Below, one piece after another: positions 8,572 to 17,815 of a stretch of DNA of 64,000 bases. Under the pieces are notes generated by a model. That model was given only the letters and a program-made list of their open reading frames with translations, did no database searches and was not told where the DNA came from. Each line of letters starts with the position of its first letter. Position 1 is the first letter of the stretch. Source of the DNA: Stutzerimonas stutzeri RCH2. GTDB taxonomy: Bacteria > Pseudomonadota > Gammaproteobacteria > Pseudomonadales > Pseudomonadaceae. Where the stretch lies: assembly GCF_000327065.1 (NCBI RefSeq), contig NC_019936.1, positions 2,311,001 to 2,375,000 on the forward strand, read 5' to 3'. The translations under genes and the position numbers were made by a program.

Positions 8572-10722
8572 TCACTCGTCGGACTTGATCAGTTCCAGCA
8601 GCAACAACGAGCGGCCGGTCACCGCGTACTCGTCGTTGAAGTCGAAACGCTCAGGCCGCGCAGTCGGGTGATTGGTGTCTATCAGGCGGTTCCAGTAGAT
8701 ACCCTGGGGTACCTCCGGCAGCGCGAAGTTCACCAGATCGTGATGCGCGTTGACGATGATCAGCAGCGTGGCATCGGAGCCTGCACGGCGGATGCCGGTA
8801 GGCTGTGCACGGCCGTCGAGCAGCATGCCCATGCAGCGATTGTGCGCATCTTCCCACTGCTCGATGGTCATCTCTTCGGCATTCGGCGCCAGCCAGGTGA
8901 CGTCCTTGACGCCCAGCTCTTCGTTGTAGGCGCCGACCAGGAAACGGCTGCGGCGCAGCATCGGGAAGCGCTGGCGCATGCGGATGAGCTTGCGGGCGAA
9001 GCCCAGCAGACCGTAGCTGTCCTCGCTGATATCCCAGTTCACCCAGCCGATCTCGCTGTCCTGGCAGTAGGCATTGTTGTTGCCGTGCTGAGTACGGGCG
9101 AACTCGTCACCGGCGACGATCATCGGCGTGCCCTGGGAGAACAGCAGCGTGGCGAGGAAATTGCGCATCTGCCGATAGCGCAGCTCGTTGATCTCCGGGT
9201 CCTCGGTATGCCCCTCGACGCCGTGGTTCCACGACAGGTTGTTGTCGCTGCCGTCGCGGTTGCCTTCGTCGTTGTCTTCGTTGTGCTTGTGGTTGTAGGA
9301 CACCAGGTCCTTCAGCGTGAAGCCGTCGTGGGCGGTGACGAAGTTGATCGAGCTGAATGGACGACGTCCGCGCTGGTTGAACAGATCGCCGGAACCGGTG
9401 AGGCGGCTGGCAAAATCCGCCAGCTGGCCATCGTCGCCTTTCCAGAACGAGCGCACCGTGTCGCGGAACTGGTCGTTCCATTCTGCCCAGCCCGGTGGAA
9501 AGCCGCCGACCTGATAGCCGCCGGGGCCGCAGTCCCAAGGCTCGGAAATCAATTTGGTCTTGGCCAGTACCGGGTCCTGGCGACAGGCGACGAGGAAGCC
9601 GTGACGTTCGTCGAAGCCGTCGTGTTCACGGCCGAGAATGGTCGCCAGATCGAAGCGGAAACCATCCACGTGCATCTCGGTGGCCCAGTAGCGCAGCGAG
9701 TCGGTGACCATCTGCAGTACGCACGGGTGGCTCATGTCCAGCGTGTTGCCGGTGCCGGAATCGTTGATGTAGTAACGCTTGTCATCCGGCATCAGGCGGT
9801 AGTAAGAGGCGTTGTCGATGCCGCGCATGGAGAGGGTCGGGCCCCGTTCGTTGCCTTCGGCCGTGTGGTTGTAGACCACGTCGAGAATCACCTCGAGGTC
9901 GGCGTTGTGCAGGTGCGCGACCATTTCCTTGAACTCGGTGATCTTGCCGCTGGCCAGGTACTTGGGATGCGGCGCGAAGAACGCGATGCTGTTGTAGCCC
10001 CAGTAGTTGGCCATGCCTTTTTCGAGCAGGTGCTGGTCCTGGACGAAGGCATGGATCGGCAACAGCTCGATCGACGAGACGCCAAGCTTGCGGATGTAGT
10101 CGATCACTTCCGGCGTCTTGAAGCCGGCGAAGGTGCCGCGCACATCGTCCGCCACCGCCGGGTGGCGCATGGTGTAACCACGTACATGGGTCTCGTAGAT
10201 GATCGTCTTGTCCCAGGGCACCTGTACCGGGTGATCGCGACCCCAGGTGAACGCCGGGTCGATGACCTTGCACTTGGGCACGAAGGGCGCACTGTCGCGC
10301 TCGTCGAAACTGAGGTCGCCATCGGGATGACCGATGGTGTAGCCAAACAATGCCTCCGACCATTTCAGCTCGCCCACCAGCTGTTTGGCGTAGGGGTCGA
10401 TCAGCAGCTTGTTGGGGTTGAAACGATGGCCATTCTCCGGATCGTACGGGCCATACACCCGGTAGCCGTAGATCAGCCCCGGATGCGCATCCGGCAGGTA
10501 TCCATGCCAGATCTCGTCGGTGTACTCGGGCAGTTCGATGCGCTCGAGCTCGACTTCACCGCTGGAGTCGAACAGGCACAGCTCAACCTTGGTGGCGTGG
10601 GCAGAGAAAATGGCGAAATTGACACCCAGGCCGTCCCAGGTAGCCCCGAGAGGGAAGGGCAAGCCCTCGCGAATCCTGGATGGGGTCATGACCTGTGGCG
10701 CTTGGGGCTTTTTCTTACTCAT
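8572..10722 (-). CDS. glgX: Glycogen debranching enzyme GlgX
   Basis: A 716-aa GH13 isoamylase-type debranching enzyme. An N-terminal CBM48-like domain (about 15-110; PLGATWDGLGVNFAIFSAHA) is followed by the catalytic barrel with DVVYNHTAEGN, the nucleophile region VDGFRFDLATILG, the acid/base region ISEPWDCG and the transition-state Asp in FVTAHDGFTLKDLVSYN. It hydrolyses alpha-1,6 branches of phosphorylase-limit dextrin in the cytoplasm. Length is normal for the family. It is the last gene of the minus-strand glycogen/trehalose block, separated from the DUF2934 gene by about 100 bp. Confidence 0.95.
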   Translation of the reverse strand: MSKKKPQAPQVMTPSRIREGLPFPLGATWDGLGVNFAIFSAHATKVELCLFDSSGEVELERIELPEYTDEIWHGYLPDAHPGLIYGYRVYGPYDPENGHRFNPNKLLIDPYAKQLVGELKWSEALFGYTIGHPDGDLSFDERDSAPFVPKCKVIDPAFTWGRDHPVQVPWDKTIIYETHVRGYTMRHPAVADDVRGTFAGFKTPEVIDYIRKLGVSSIELLPIHAFVQDQHLLEKGMANYWGYNSIAFFAPHPKYLASGKITEFKEMVAHLHNADLEVILDVVYNHTAEGNERGPTLSMRGIDNASYYRLMPDDKRYYINDSGTGNTLDMSHPCVLQMVTDSLRYWATEMHVDGFRFDLATILGREHDGFDERHGFLVACRQDPVLAKTKLISEPWDCGPGGYQVGGFPPGWAEWNDQFRDTVRSFWKGDDGQLADFASRLTGSGDLFNQRGRRPFSSINFVTAHDGFTLKDLVSYNHKHNEDNDEGNRDGSDNNLSWNHGVEGHTEDPEINELRYRQMRNFLATLLFSQGTPMIVAGDEFARTQHGNNNAYCQDSEIGWVNWDISEDSYGLLGFARKLIRMRQRFPMLRRSRFLVGAYNEELGVKDVTWLAPNAEEMTIEQWEDAHNRCMGMLLDGRAQPTGIRRAGSDATLLIIVNAHHDLVNFALPEVPQGIYWNRLIDTNHPTARPERFDFNDEYAVTGRSLLLLELIKSDE

Positions 10723-10820
10723 GAAATCTCCAAGGATGGATTCAGCAAGGCGTGCCGAAACGAGCGTCGGCGCGAACGATCATTCGACCGATCCGGCGCC
10801 GACAAGATGCCTGCCGCCGG

Positions 10821-11150
10821 TCAGCTTTCCTTCTTTGCGCGCGGGGTGCGGGTTTTCTTCATGACCTCCGGAGTTCCGGCCTTGGCGGCGGTATCAGCTT
10901 TCGGCGCGGCGCGGCTGGCACGGGGTTTGGTAGCCGGTGCTTCCTTGGCCTTCGCTTTGGGCGTGGCGTCGGTGGGTTTGGTCGCAGTCTTGCGCGGGCG
11001 ACTGGCCGGCTTGGCTTCAGCGGCGCCATGCTCGGCCTCGACCAGTTTGCGGGCCATGGCCCAATGGCGCTCCTCCTCACCTTCGGGGCAGCCCTCGGAT
11101 TGCCAGATCTGATAAGCGAACTCGCGGATACGTTGCTCTTCTGAACTCAT
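10821..11150 (-). CDS. DUF2934 domain protein with Lys/Ala-rich tail
   Basis: 109 aa from ATG at 11150. The same frame stays open further upstream across the treY 3' end, but that part is not plausible protein. Residues 1-40 (EEQRIREFAYQIWQSEGCP) match DUF2934. Residues 45-109 are a low-complexity Ala/Lys/Pro/Thr tail (PRKTATKPTD, KTRTPRAKKES) similar to histone-like tails, which may bind nucleic acid or glycogen; this is inference. It sits between glgX and treY, the place occupied by a small protein in the homologous P. aeruginosa block. Confidence 0.75.
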   Translation of the reverse strand: MSSEEQRIREFAYQIWQSEGCPEGEEERHWAMARKLVEAEHGAAEAKPASRPRKTATKPTDATPKAKAKEAPATKPRASRAAPKADTAAKAGTPEVMKKTRTPRAKKES

Positions 11151-11172
11151 TGTTGGGATTCTCCTGTTGCTC

Positions 11173-13959
11173 TTATGTAGACGTATGCAGGACGGCCGCT
11201 GGCAGTCCGTCCAGAACCCGCGCAGCCTCAAGGCTGGCTTGTTGGGATGTGACTGCCGTTGCGTCGAAAAGTCGCTCGAATTCACTACCGTCCAGCGCCT
11301 CGGGCAGGGCGATCCTGGTATCGCCCCAACGCTCGGTCGGCACCTTGGGTATTTCGCTGTCACCCAGCAGTCCCGCGACCAGACGCGGCACCACGACCAC
11401 CAGCCATTCGCCGTCCAGCTCGCGAGCGAAGGCCAGCAGATGCTCGGCCTGTTCACCGGACACCGTAAGCGGTAGATACCGCCCTTCGCTGAACAACCGC
11501 GGATAGCGGCGGCGCAGCTGCAACGTACGGCTGATCACGCACTGCTTGATGCGACCGTCGTGCCAGCTTTGCAACAGCTGGTCGAACGAAGCACTACCGT
11601 CGAGACTGCGCTGCCGTGCAGCGAAGTCCACCGGCCTGCGGTTGTCCGGGTCGACCAGACTGAAATCCCAGTATTCGGTGCCCTGATAGAGGTCCGGTAC
11701 GCCCGGCGTGGTCATGCGCAGCAGGCTCTGCACGAGGCCGTTCAACGCACCGGCAGGGGCCAGCTCGGCCGCGGCTGCGGCGATTTCGTCCCGTAATGGT
11801 GCGCCTTCGCTGGCCAGCAACAGATGTTCGACATACTGGCGACAGGCGCCTTCGTAGTCGCCGTTGGGGTCGCTCCAGGTGGTACGCAGCTTGGCTTCGC
11901 GCAGCGCCTTTTCCTGCCACTGCAGGATGCGCGCACAGAATTGCTCCATCGCTGCCTTGTCGTCTGCACGGAGGTCCAGCGGCCAGCAGCCGAGCAGTAT
12001 CTGAAACAGCATCAGTTCGTCGGCGGGCGAGGGCGCGGGGCCGTCGCCGAGCTGCTGGATGCGGCTGGCCGCCATGTCACGCCAGCGCCGCACCTTGCCG
12101 GCGAACCAGTCGCCCCGCTCGCTGATCACGGCCATGCGTGCCCGGGTATCCTCGCCACGCTTATGGTCGTGGGTCGCGGTGGTCAGCATGTTGCGCGGGA
12201 AATGCTCGGCGCGTTGCAGGCACTCATCGTGAAACGCCTGCAGCGGCGCACTGAAGTGCTGCGGATCGAAGCCCACATCGTTGCGCGAGAGCAGGATGCC
12301 GGAACGGTAGCAGGCGGTGTCCTCGACTGCCTTGGCCGCGGCTGGCGAAGTCAGCTGCTGGAAGCGCGTGCAGGCGTAGCGGCGGATCTTGCGCAGATTG
12401 CGTGGCAGCTGCCGCAGGTTTTCGCCGCCCAGCCAGCGCTGCAGATGCTCGAGCAGCGGCCAGTCGGCTTCGCTCAAGGTCGTCTTCGCGCCGTCCAGCG
12501 CCCGCTGGAAGAACGGTTCGTCCGCTTCGCGGCGGCCAGGCGCAGCGATATAGGTGCGGTACACCGGGAAGTGGATGATCAGCTCCAGCAGCGCCCGGCG
12601 AATCGCACCGAGGGTGATGTCACGGGTCATTACGTCGCCGCGGGCGACCTGCAGCAGCGCCTGCGCGACGGTTTCGAAATCGCCGGCCAAGGGGCCGGTC
12701 AGCACCAGCTGGCGGGCCTGGCGCGCTTCCTCGAGAAAGTCGGTGGTGCGCCCGCTGGTTTCGCTCCATAGCGCGCAGAGCAGCGCTTCTCCGGCCGGAT
12801 CGTGCTGCAGCAGCGAAACCTGATTCATGAACTCGTAACCGGTGGTGCCATCCACACCCCAGTCGTCATGCAGGCGCTCGCCACCAGCGAGGATTTTCTC
12901 GACGTAGATCGGCACGTGGTCCTGCACCGCGTCCTGCGGGCGCCCGGCATTCAGCCGATCGACGCGTCGGCGCAGGCGCCTGCAATAACCACGCGGATCG
13001 GCCAGACCGTCGATATGGTCGATGCGCAGACCATCGACCAGGCCATCGCCGATCAGCTCGAAGATCTTCGCGTGGGTTTCCTCGAACACCACCGGACGTT
13101 CGACGCGCAGACCGCCCAGCTCGTTGATGTCGAAGAAGCGCCGCCAGTTGATGTCGTCACCCGCGGTGCGCCAGCTGGCCAGCCGGTAATTCTGCCGTTC
13201 GAGCAGGCTGTGCAAGCGACGGAAGCCGTCATCAGTGGTGGAGTCATAGGTGCCGAGCGCCTGTTCCAGAGCCTGGCGGGTATCGGCGTTCTGCAATTGC
13301 TCGGCAAGTTCGGCTCGCAGCAAGCGCGCCGCCTGGTAGGGTGCCGGCTCGGTCTTCAGGGCATCGAAGTGCTGCGCCAGGGCGCGTAACTGCTGCTGGT
13401 CGGCAGCCCGCAACACTTCGCCGTAGCTCGGCGGGGTAATCGGGAAGCGATGCTCGTAGTGCTCGGCATACAGCGCGCCATTGTCGATATCCAGGCACAG
13501 CTTGATGGTGCCTTGCTGCAATGCGTCGCCATAGTCACTGCCGAGGAAGGGCACCAGAAGCTGGCCTTCGAGCAACGGATCGGGCGAATTCCATTCGATG
13601 TCGAAGAACTGCGCGTAGGGGCTGCGGCGGCCCCACTCCAACACATCCAGCCACCAGGCATTGCCGGAGCCACCGACGGCCATGTGATTGGAGACGATGT
13701 CGAGGATCAGCCCCATACCCTTGGCGCGCAGGGCTTCGACGAGGCGATGCAGGGCAGGCTCGCCACCCAGCTCCGGATTGATGCGGGTCGGATCGATGAC
13801 GTCGTAGCCGTGCATGGAACCGGGACGGGCGGTGAGCAGCGGCGAGGCGTAGATATGGCTGATGCCAAGCTCGGCGAAGTAGTCAACCAGTGCAGTGGCG
13901 TCGTCCAGGGTGAAGTCGCGGTGAAACTGCAGTCGCAGGGTTGCGGTAAGGTCTTTCAT
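11173..13959 (-). CDS. treY: Malto-oligosyltrehalose synthase TreY
   Basis: A 928-aa GH13 enzyme. It rearranges the reducing-end alpha-1,4 bond of maltodextrin to alpha,alpha-1,1, giving maltooligosyl trehalose. Visible marks: TLRLQFHRDFTLDDA at the N-terminus, LILDIVSNHMAV, the nucleophile region GLRIDHIDGLADP, the IYVEKILAGGERL acid/base segment and DLYQGTEYWDFSLVDPDNRR near the C-terminus. TreZ, three genes upstream in the transcript, releases trehalose from its product. The start overlaps the end of malQ by 4 bp. Confidence 0.95.
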   Translation of the reverse strand: MKDLTATLRLQFHRDFTLDDATALVDYFAELGISHIYASPLLTARPGSMHGYDVIDPTRINPELGGEPALHRLVEALRAKGMGLILDIVSNHMAVGGSGNAWWLDVLEWGRRSPYAQFFDIEWNSPDPLLEGQLLVPFLGSDYGDALQQGTIKLCLDIDNGALYAEHYEHRFPITPPSYGEVLRAADQQQLRALAQHFDALKTEPAPYQAARLLRAELAEQLQNADTRQALEQALGTYDSTTDDGFRRLHSLLERQNYRLASWRTAGDDINWRRFFDINELGGLRVERPVVFEETHAKIFELIGDGLVDGLRIDHIDGLADPRGYCRRLRRRVDRLNAGRPQDAVQDHVPIYVEKILAGGERLHDDWGVDGTTGYEFMNQVSLLQHDPAGEALLCALWSETSGRTTDFLEEARQARQLVLTGPLAGDFETVAQALLQVARGDVMTRDITLGAIRRALLELIIHFPVYRTYIAAPGRREADEPFFQRALDGAKTTLSEADWPLLEHLQRWLGGENLRQLPRNLRKIRRYACTRFQQLTSPAAAKAVEDTACYRSGILLSRNDVGFDPQHFSAPLQAFHDECLQRAEHFPRNMLTTATHDHKRGEDTRARMAVISERGDWFAGKVRRWRDMAASRIQQLGDGPAPSPADELMLFQILLGCWPLDLRADDKAAMEQFCARILQWQEKALREAKLRTTWSDPNGDYEGACRQYVEHLLLASEGAPLRDEIAAAAAELAPAGALNGLVQSLLRMTTPGVPDLYQGTEYWDFSLVDPDNRRPVDFAARQRSLDGSASFDQLLQSWHDGRIKQCVISRTLQLRRRYPRLFSEGRYLPLTVSGEQAEHLLAFARELDGEWLVVVVPRLVAGLLGDSEIPKVPTERWGDTRIALPEALDGSEFERLFDATAVTSQQASLEAARVLDGLPAAVLHTST

Positions 13960-16031
13960 CGATGCGCAGCTCCACGATGGTTACGACGGGCCTGCGCAAA
14001 GGACGCCAGCCGACGGCTGCTGGCCGGGCTGTCGAGCAACGTTGCACTGTCGCCGGGATAGCGGCGACGCCAGTTGGGATGGGTTTCGACGATGCCGGGC
14101 ATGTTGGTCTGTTCTTCCAGACCGAGTGCATCTTCCACCGGCACCAGCACCAGTGGCGCCGGGGTATGGGCCAGGAAGCAGATGGCGGCATCGACAGCGT
14201 CCTCGGCGCTCAACAGCACATCCGGATTCTTGCCGCTGTATTCGCACAGAGCGCGATTCAGGCCGGCGCGCTCCTTCTCGCGTGCTCGCCACTGGGCGTC
14301 GCGGTCGGATTCGGGCACCTGACCGACCTTGATGCGCCAGTCGATATCGTGACCTCGCCACCAACCCGTCAGGGTCGGGATGTCGTGGGTGGTGCTGGTG
14401 GCCAGCGCCTGCGCCGGATACTGCGCAGGCGTCTGGAAATGCCCGTCGTGCTGTTCGAACAGCAGGACCCGCATGCCGAGGATCCCGCGAGCCGCGAGCA
14501 CATCGCGCAGGCCGTGGGGAATGGTGCCGAGGTCCTCGCCCAGGATCACCGCCTGGTGGCGCCAGGCTTCGAGGCAGAGCAGGCGCAGCATGTCGTCGAA
14601 CGGAAAGTTGAGATACACGCCGCGCTTCGGGTCGGCACCGGCAGGGACGACCCACAGACGCTTCAGGCCCAGCACATGGTCGATGCGCATGCCGCCGGCG
14701 TGGGCGAGGTTGGCGCGCAGCATTTCGATGTAGGCGCGAAAGCCGTTCTGTTGCAGGCCCCAGGGCGAGAACGCGGAGATGCCCCAGTTCTGGCCGTCGC
14801 GATTCATGATGTCCGGCGGCGCCCCGACGCTCAGCGAAGCCAACAGCTCAGCCTGTCGGCTCCAGGCCTGGCTGCCGCCACCATCGGCGCCGACCGCGAG
14901 GTCGGAAATCAGGCCGATGCGCATGCCGGCGCTGCGCGCGGCGACCTGGGCGCGCTCCAGTCCGCGGGCCATGAGCCACTGACCAAAAGCGTGATAGCTC
15001 ACCTCGTCGGCGTGTTCGCGGGCGAATGCGTCCACGGCTGGGCTAGCCGGATCGCGATACTCGCTTGGCCAATCGCTCCAGTGCTGGGTATGGCCTTGTG
15101 CATTGCGCAGATGGGTGTGCAGGACTTCGAAACGGCAGTGGTTTTCCAGCGCCTCGCCACCGTTCGCACGGAAGCTGTCGAAATCCACCTGCAAGGGGTT
15201 GCCGCCCTTGCTGAAGTCGTCGAACAGCTGGCGTAGCAGGCGTTGCCGCGACTGGGCGACGGCAGGCCAGTCGATCAGATCCAGGCGCTCGAGCCGTTCC
15301 AGTTCTTCGCCGAGTCCGCAGGTCTCGATGGCCTGGCGCAGCGGCCGCTCGCCGAGGATTGCCCCGGGTGCCGCATGCAGCACGTTGAAGAACAGTCGGC
15401 TCGACGGCGAGTAGGGGCTGTACTGGTTGATGTGCGCGCTGAACATGGCATGAACCGGGCTGATACCCAGCGCATCGGCACCATGAGCAGCAGCGTTGCT
15501 CACCATCGACTCCAGCGCCTGGGTGTCGCCCAGGCCGCCGTCACCGGCTCGTCGCAAGCTGTACAGCTGGGCCGTCAGCCCCCAGGCATCGGCACCGGCG
15601 ATCTGCGCGACGGTGGGACAGGACAGCGGGGCGATGGCCACGGTCAGCTGATGCTTGTCGATCGTCAGGCGGTAATAGCCAGGGGCGTCGATGGCCGGCA
15701 AACGCGCCTGGTAATCGAGCGTGCCCTGCTGGACGCCGCCATCTTCTGCCTGCAGCTCAAAGCGACTGGCGGCGGGAAAGTAGGCGGAAAGGTCCAGTGC
15801 AGCGTGCTGATCGCAGGTGAGCAGCGGAGGCACGCCGCCGTGGTTGTTCTTGTGCGCAAGGATCTCAAGGCTGGCGTCGATATCTGCATCGGTTTCCGCC
15901 GCCAGCCCAAGGCAGGCGAGTACCTCGCGCAGGACGGCCGGCTCGACCCGCTGTTCACGGTTGTCGGCATCGATCCAGTCAATGGAAAGCCCGGCGGCTT
16001 CCGCCAGGCGGATCAGGGCTTCGTCGCTCAT
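13956..16031 (-). CDS. malQ: 4-alpha-glucanotransferase (amylomaltase) MalQ
   Basis: A 691-aa GH77 enzyme. It transfers maltodextrin segments between alpha-1,4 chains, supplying longer chains to TreY, GlgX and GlgB. Marks: the GISPVHAMFS and SPYSPSSRLFFN region, GLISDLAVGADGGGSQAW, GGMRIDHVLGLKRLW (nucleophile Asp), AVILGEDLGTIP (acid/base) and STTHDIPTLTGWW. Length fits the longer bacterial MalQ type with an N-terminal extension of about 140 residues. It overlaps treZ upstream and treY downstream by 4 bp each. Confidence 0.95.
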   Translation of the reverse strand: MSDEALIRLAEAAGLSIDWIDADNREQRVEPAVLREVLACLGLAAETDADIDASLEILAHKNNHGGVPPLLTCDQHAALDLSAYFPAASRFELQAEDGGVQQGTLDYQARLPAIDAPGYYRLTIDKHQLTVAIAPLSCPTVAQIAGADAWGLTAQLYSLRRAGDGGLGDTQALESMVSNAAAHGADALGISPVHAMFSAHINQYSPYSPSSRLFFNVLHAAPGAILGERPLRQAIETCGLGEELERLERLDLIDWPAVAQSRQRLLRQLFDDFSKGGNPLQVDFDSFRANGGEALENHCRFEVLHTHLRNAQGHTQHWSDWPSEYRDPASPAVDAFAREHADEVSYHAFGQWLMARGLERAQVAARSAGMRIGLISDLAVGADGGGSQAWSRQAELLASLSVGAPPDIMNRDGQNWGISAFSPWGLQQNGFRAYIEMLRANLAHAGGMRIDHVLGLKRLWVVPAGADPKRGVYLNFPFDDMLRLLCLEAWRHQAVILGEDLGTIPHGLRDVLAARGILGMRVLLFEQHDGHFQTPAQYPAQALATSTTHDIPTLTGWWRGHDIDWRIKVGQVPESDRDAQWRAREKERAGLNRALCEYSGKNPDVLLSAEDAVDAAICFLAHTPAPLVLVPVEDALGLEEQTNMPGIVETHPNWRRRYPGDSATLLDSPASSRRLASFAQARRNHRGAAHR

Positions 16032-17803
16032 TTGGCTTTCTCCAGATACAGCTTGGCCATACGAGGCGGCAATTGGTCGGGCGTGTTCGCATCCGACTCA
16101 CGGCTGGCGAACAGCAGTTGCGCGGCGGTAGACGAGGCGGGCAGTGGAGCGGCTTGTTCGCCGAGGTTCAGCTCGAGGCGCAATTGACAGCCATCACCCA
16201 GCTGCCAGCGGGCAAGCACGGCGGCTTCGCCGAGCACGCTGCAGCCGAGAAACGCCGCACCGGGCAGGCGTGGAACGATCTCGGCATGGCGAATGCTGAG
16301 TAGCTGGCGGTACAGCGCATGCCATTCGGCGTGCCCCGGTTGCGTCTGCGCTCCGAAGTCCGGCCGCGACTGCTCGAATGTGGCTACGGCGTTGGGGTCG
16401 GGTATGCGCTCGCGAGTGGCCTCGTCGGCAAACTCGGAAAATTCGGCAAACTCGCTGCGGCGGCCTTCGCGCACCGCGTCGGCCAGTTCGCCGTGATGGC
16501 TGGTGAAGAACAGGAAAGGCTGCCGGGAGCCCCATTCCTCGCCCATGAACAGCAGCGGGACCATTGGCGATAGCAGAAGCACCGCGGTCGCTGCGCGAAG
16601 TGCGTCGGCATTGGTCAGCGTAACCAGGCGATCGCCAAAGGCGCGGTTGCCGGTCTGGTCATGGTTCTGCAGGAACAGCACGAACGACGACGGTGACAGA
16701 TGCGCGCTGGGCTCGCCACGGGCCTCGCCACGGCGGTTGTTCTGCCCCTGATAGATGAACCCTTCGCCGAGAAAGCGCGCCAGCTTGGCGGTCGCGTCCT
16801 GATGGTAGTCGGCGTAGTAGCCCTGGCTCTCGTCGGTGAGCAGCGCATGCAGCACATTGTGGCCGTCGTCGTTCCACTGCGCGGTAAAGCCCTGGGTCAG
16901 CAGGCTGGAACGGTTGTCCTCGTTTTCCAGCACCAGATGCACATGGCGACCGGGCTCCACGGTGGCATGCACGCGCTCGGCCAGCTCGGTGAGGAAGCTG
17001 CGGTCGGGAATGGCATGCACGGCATCGAAGCGCAGCCCGTCGAAACGGTAGTCCATCAGCCACATCAACGCGTTGTCGATGAAGAAATCTCGGACTTCAC
17101 GGCGGCGGAAATCGATGCCATCGCCCCAGGGTGTCTGCTGGTCGTGGCGGAAGAAGTGCTTGGCGTAGCGGCCGAGGTAATTGCCGTCCGGGCCGAAGTG
17201 GTTGTAGACCACATCGAGAAATACCATCAGGCCGAGGCCGTGGGCGGTATCGATCAGGTGCTTGAGCTCTTCCGGGCTGCCATAGGCCGCTTCCGGTGCG
17301 TAGGGCAATACGCCGTCGTAACCCCAGTTGCGGTCGCCGGGAAATTCGGCAATGGGCATCAGTTCGATGGCCGTCACGCCCAGTTCGGCGAGCGCGGCGA
17401 GGTGCTCTTCCATTGCGGCAAAACCGCCATACAGACCGACATGGGTCTCGTACAACACGGTTTCGTGCCAGGGCCGGCCGCGCCAGTCGGCGTTGCGCCA
17501 CAGGTAGTTATTGTGGGTATCGATCACCAGGCTCGGCGCATGCACGTCACCCGCCTGAGCGCGCGAGGCAGGGTCGGGCACATGCAGTTCATCGTCGATG
17601 AGAAATCGGTAGAGCGTACCGGCCCCATATGGAGCATCGATGCTGTACCAGCCTTCTTCAGTAGCGGTCATCGGCAGCGTTTGTGCGCCTACAACGATCA
17701 GACTGACGTTTTGCGCATCGGGCGCCCAGAGTCGGAAGCGGGTATTCCCGTCTTCCAGCAACTCCGGCCCGTGATGCCCGATATGGGCACGCTGCTTCTG
17801 CAT
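16028..17803 (-). CDS. treZ: Malto-oligosyltrehalose trehalohydrolase TreZ
   Basis: A 591-aa GH13 enzyme that cuts maltooligosyl trehalose to free trehalose. N-terminal CBM48-like domain (about 15-95), then NWGYDGVLPYAPEAAYG, VFLDVVYNHFGPDGNYL, YRFDGLRFDAVHAI (nucleophile), LVLENEDN (acid/base) and FLQNHDQTGNRAFGDRL, all typical of TreZ. It overlaps malQ by 4 bp and starts 12 bp after the glgA stop, so glgA-treZ-malQ-treY is one transcription unit. Confidence 0.95.
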   Translation of the reverse strand: MQKQRAHIGHHGPELLEDGNTRFRLWAPDAQNVSLIVVGAQTLPMTATEEGWYSIDAPYGAGTLYRFLIDDELHVPDPASRAQAGDVHAPSLVIDTHNNYLWRNADWRGRPWHETVLYETHVGLYGGFAAMEEHLAALAELGVTAIELMPIAEFPGDRNWGYDGVLPYAPEAAYGSPEELKHLIDTAHGLGLMVFLDVVYNHFGPDGNYLGRYAKHFFRHDQQTPWGDGIDFRRREVRDFFIDNALMWLMDYRFDGLRFDAVHAIPDRSFLTELAERVHATVEPGRHVHLVLENEDNRSSLLTQGFTAQWNDDGHNVLHALLTDESQGYYADYHQDATAKLARFLGEGFIYQGQNNRRGEARGEPSAHLSPSSFVLFLQNHDQTGNRAFGDRLVTLTNADALRAATAVLLLSPMVPLLFMGEEWGSRQPFLFFTSHHGELADAVREGRRSEFAEFSEFADEATRERIPDPNAVATFEQSRPDFGAQTQPGHAEWHALYRQLLSIRHAEIVPRLPGAAFLGCSVLGEAAVLARWQLGDGCQLRLELNLGEQAAPLPASSTAAQLLFASRESDANTPDQLPPRMAKLYLEKAK

Positions 17804-17815
17804 TTAACGACCTCT

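Noticed and set aside
8668..11112. 814-codon plus-strand open frame opposite glgX
   Set aside because: Antisense shadow of a clear glycogen debranching gene in high-GC DNA; no recognisable protein.
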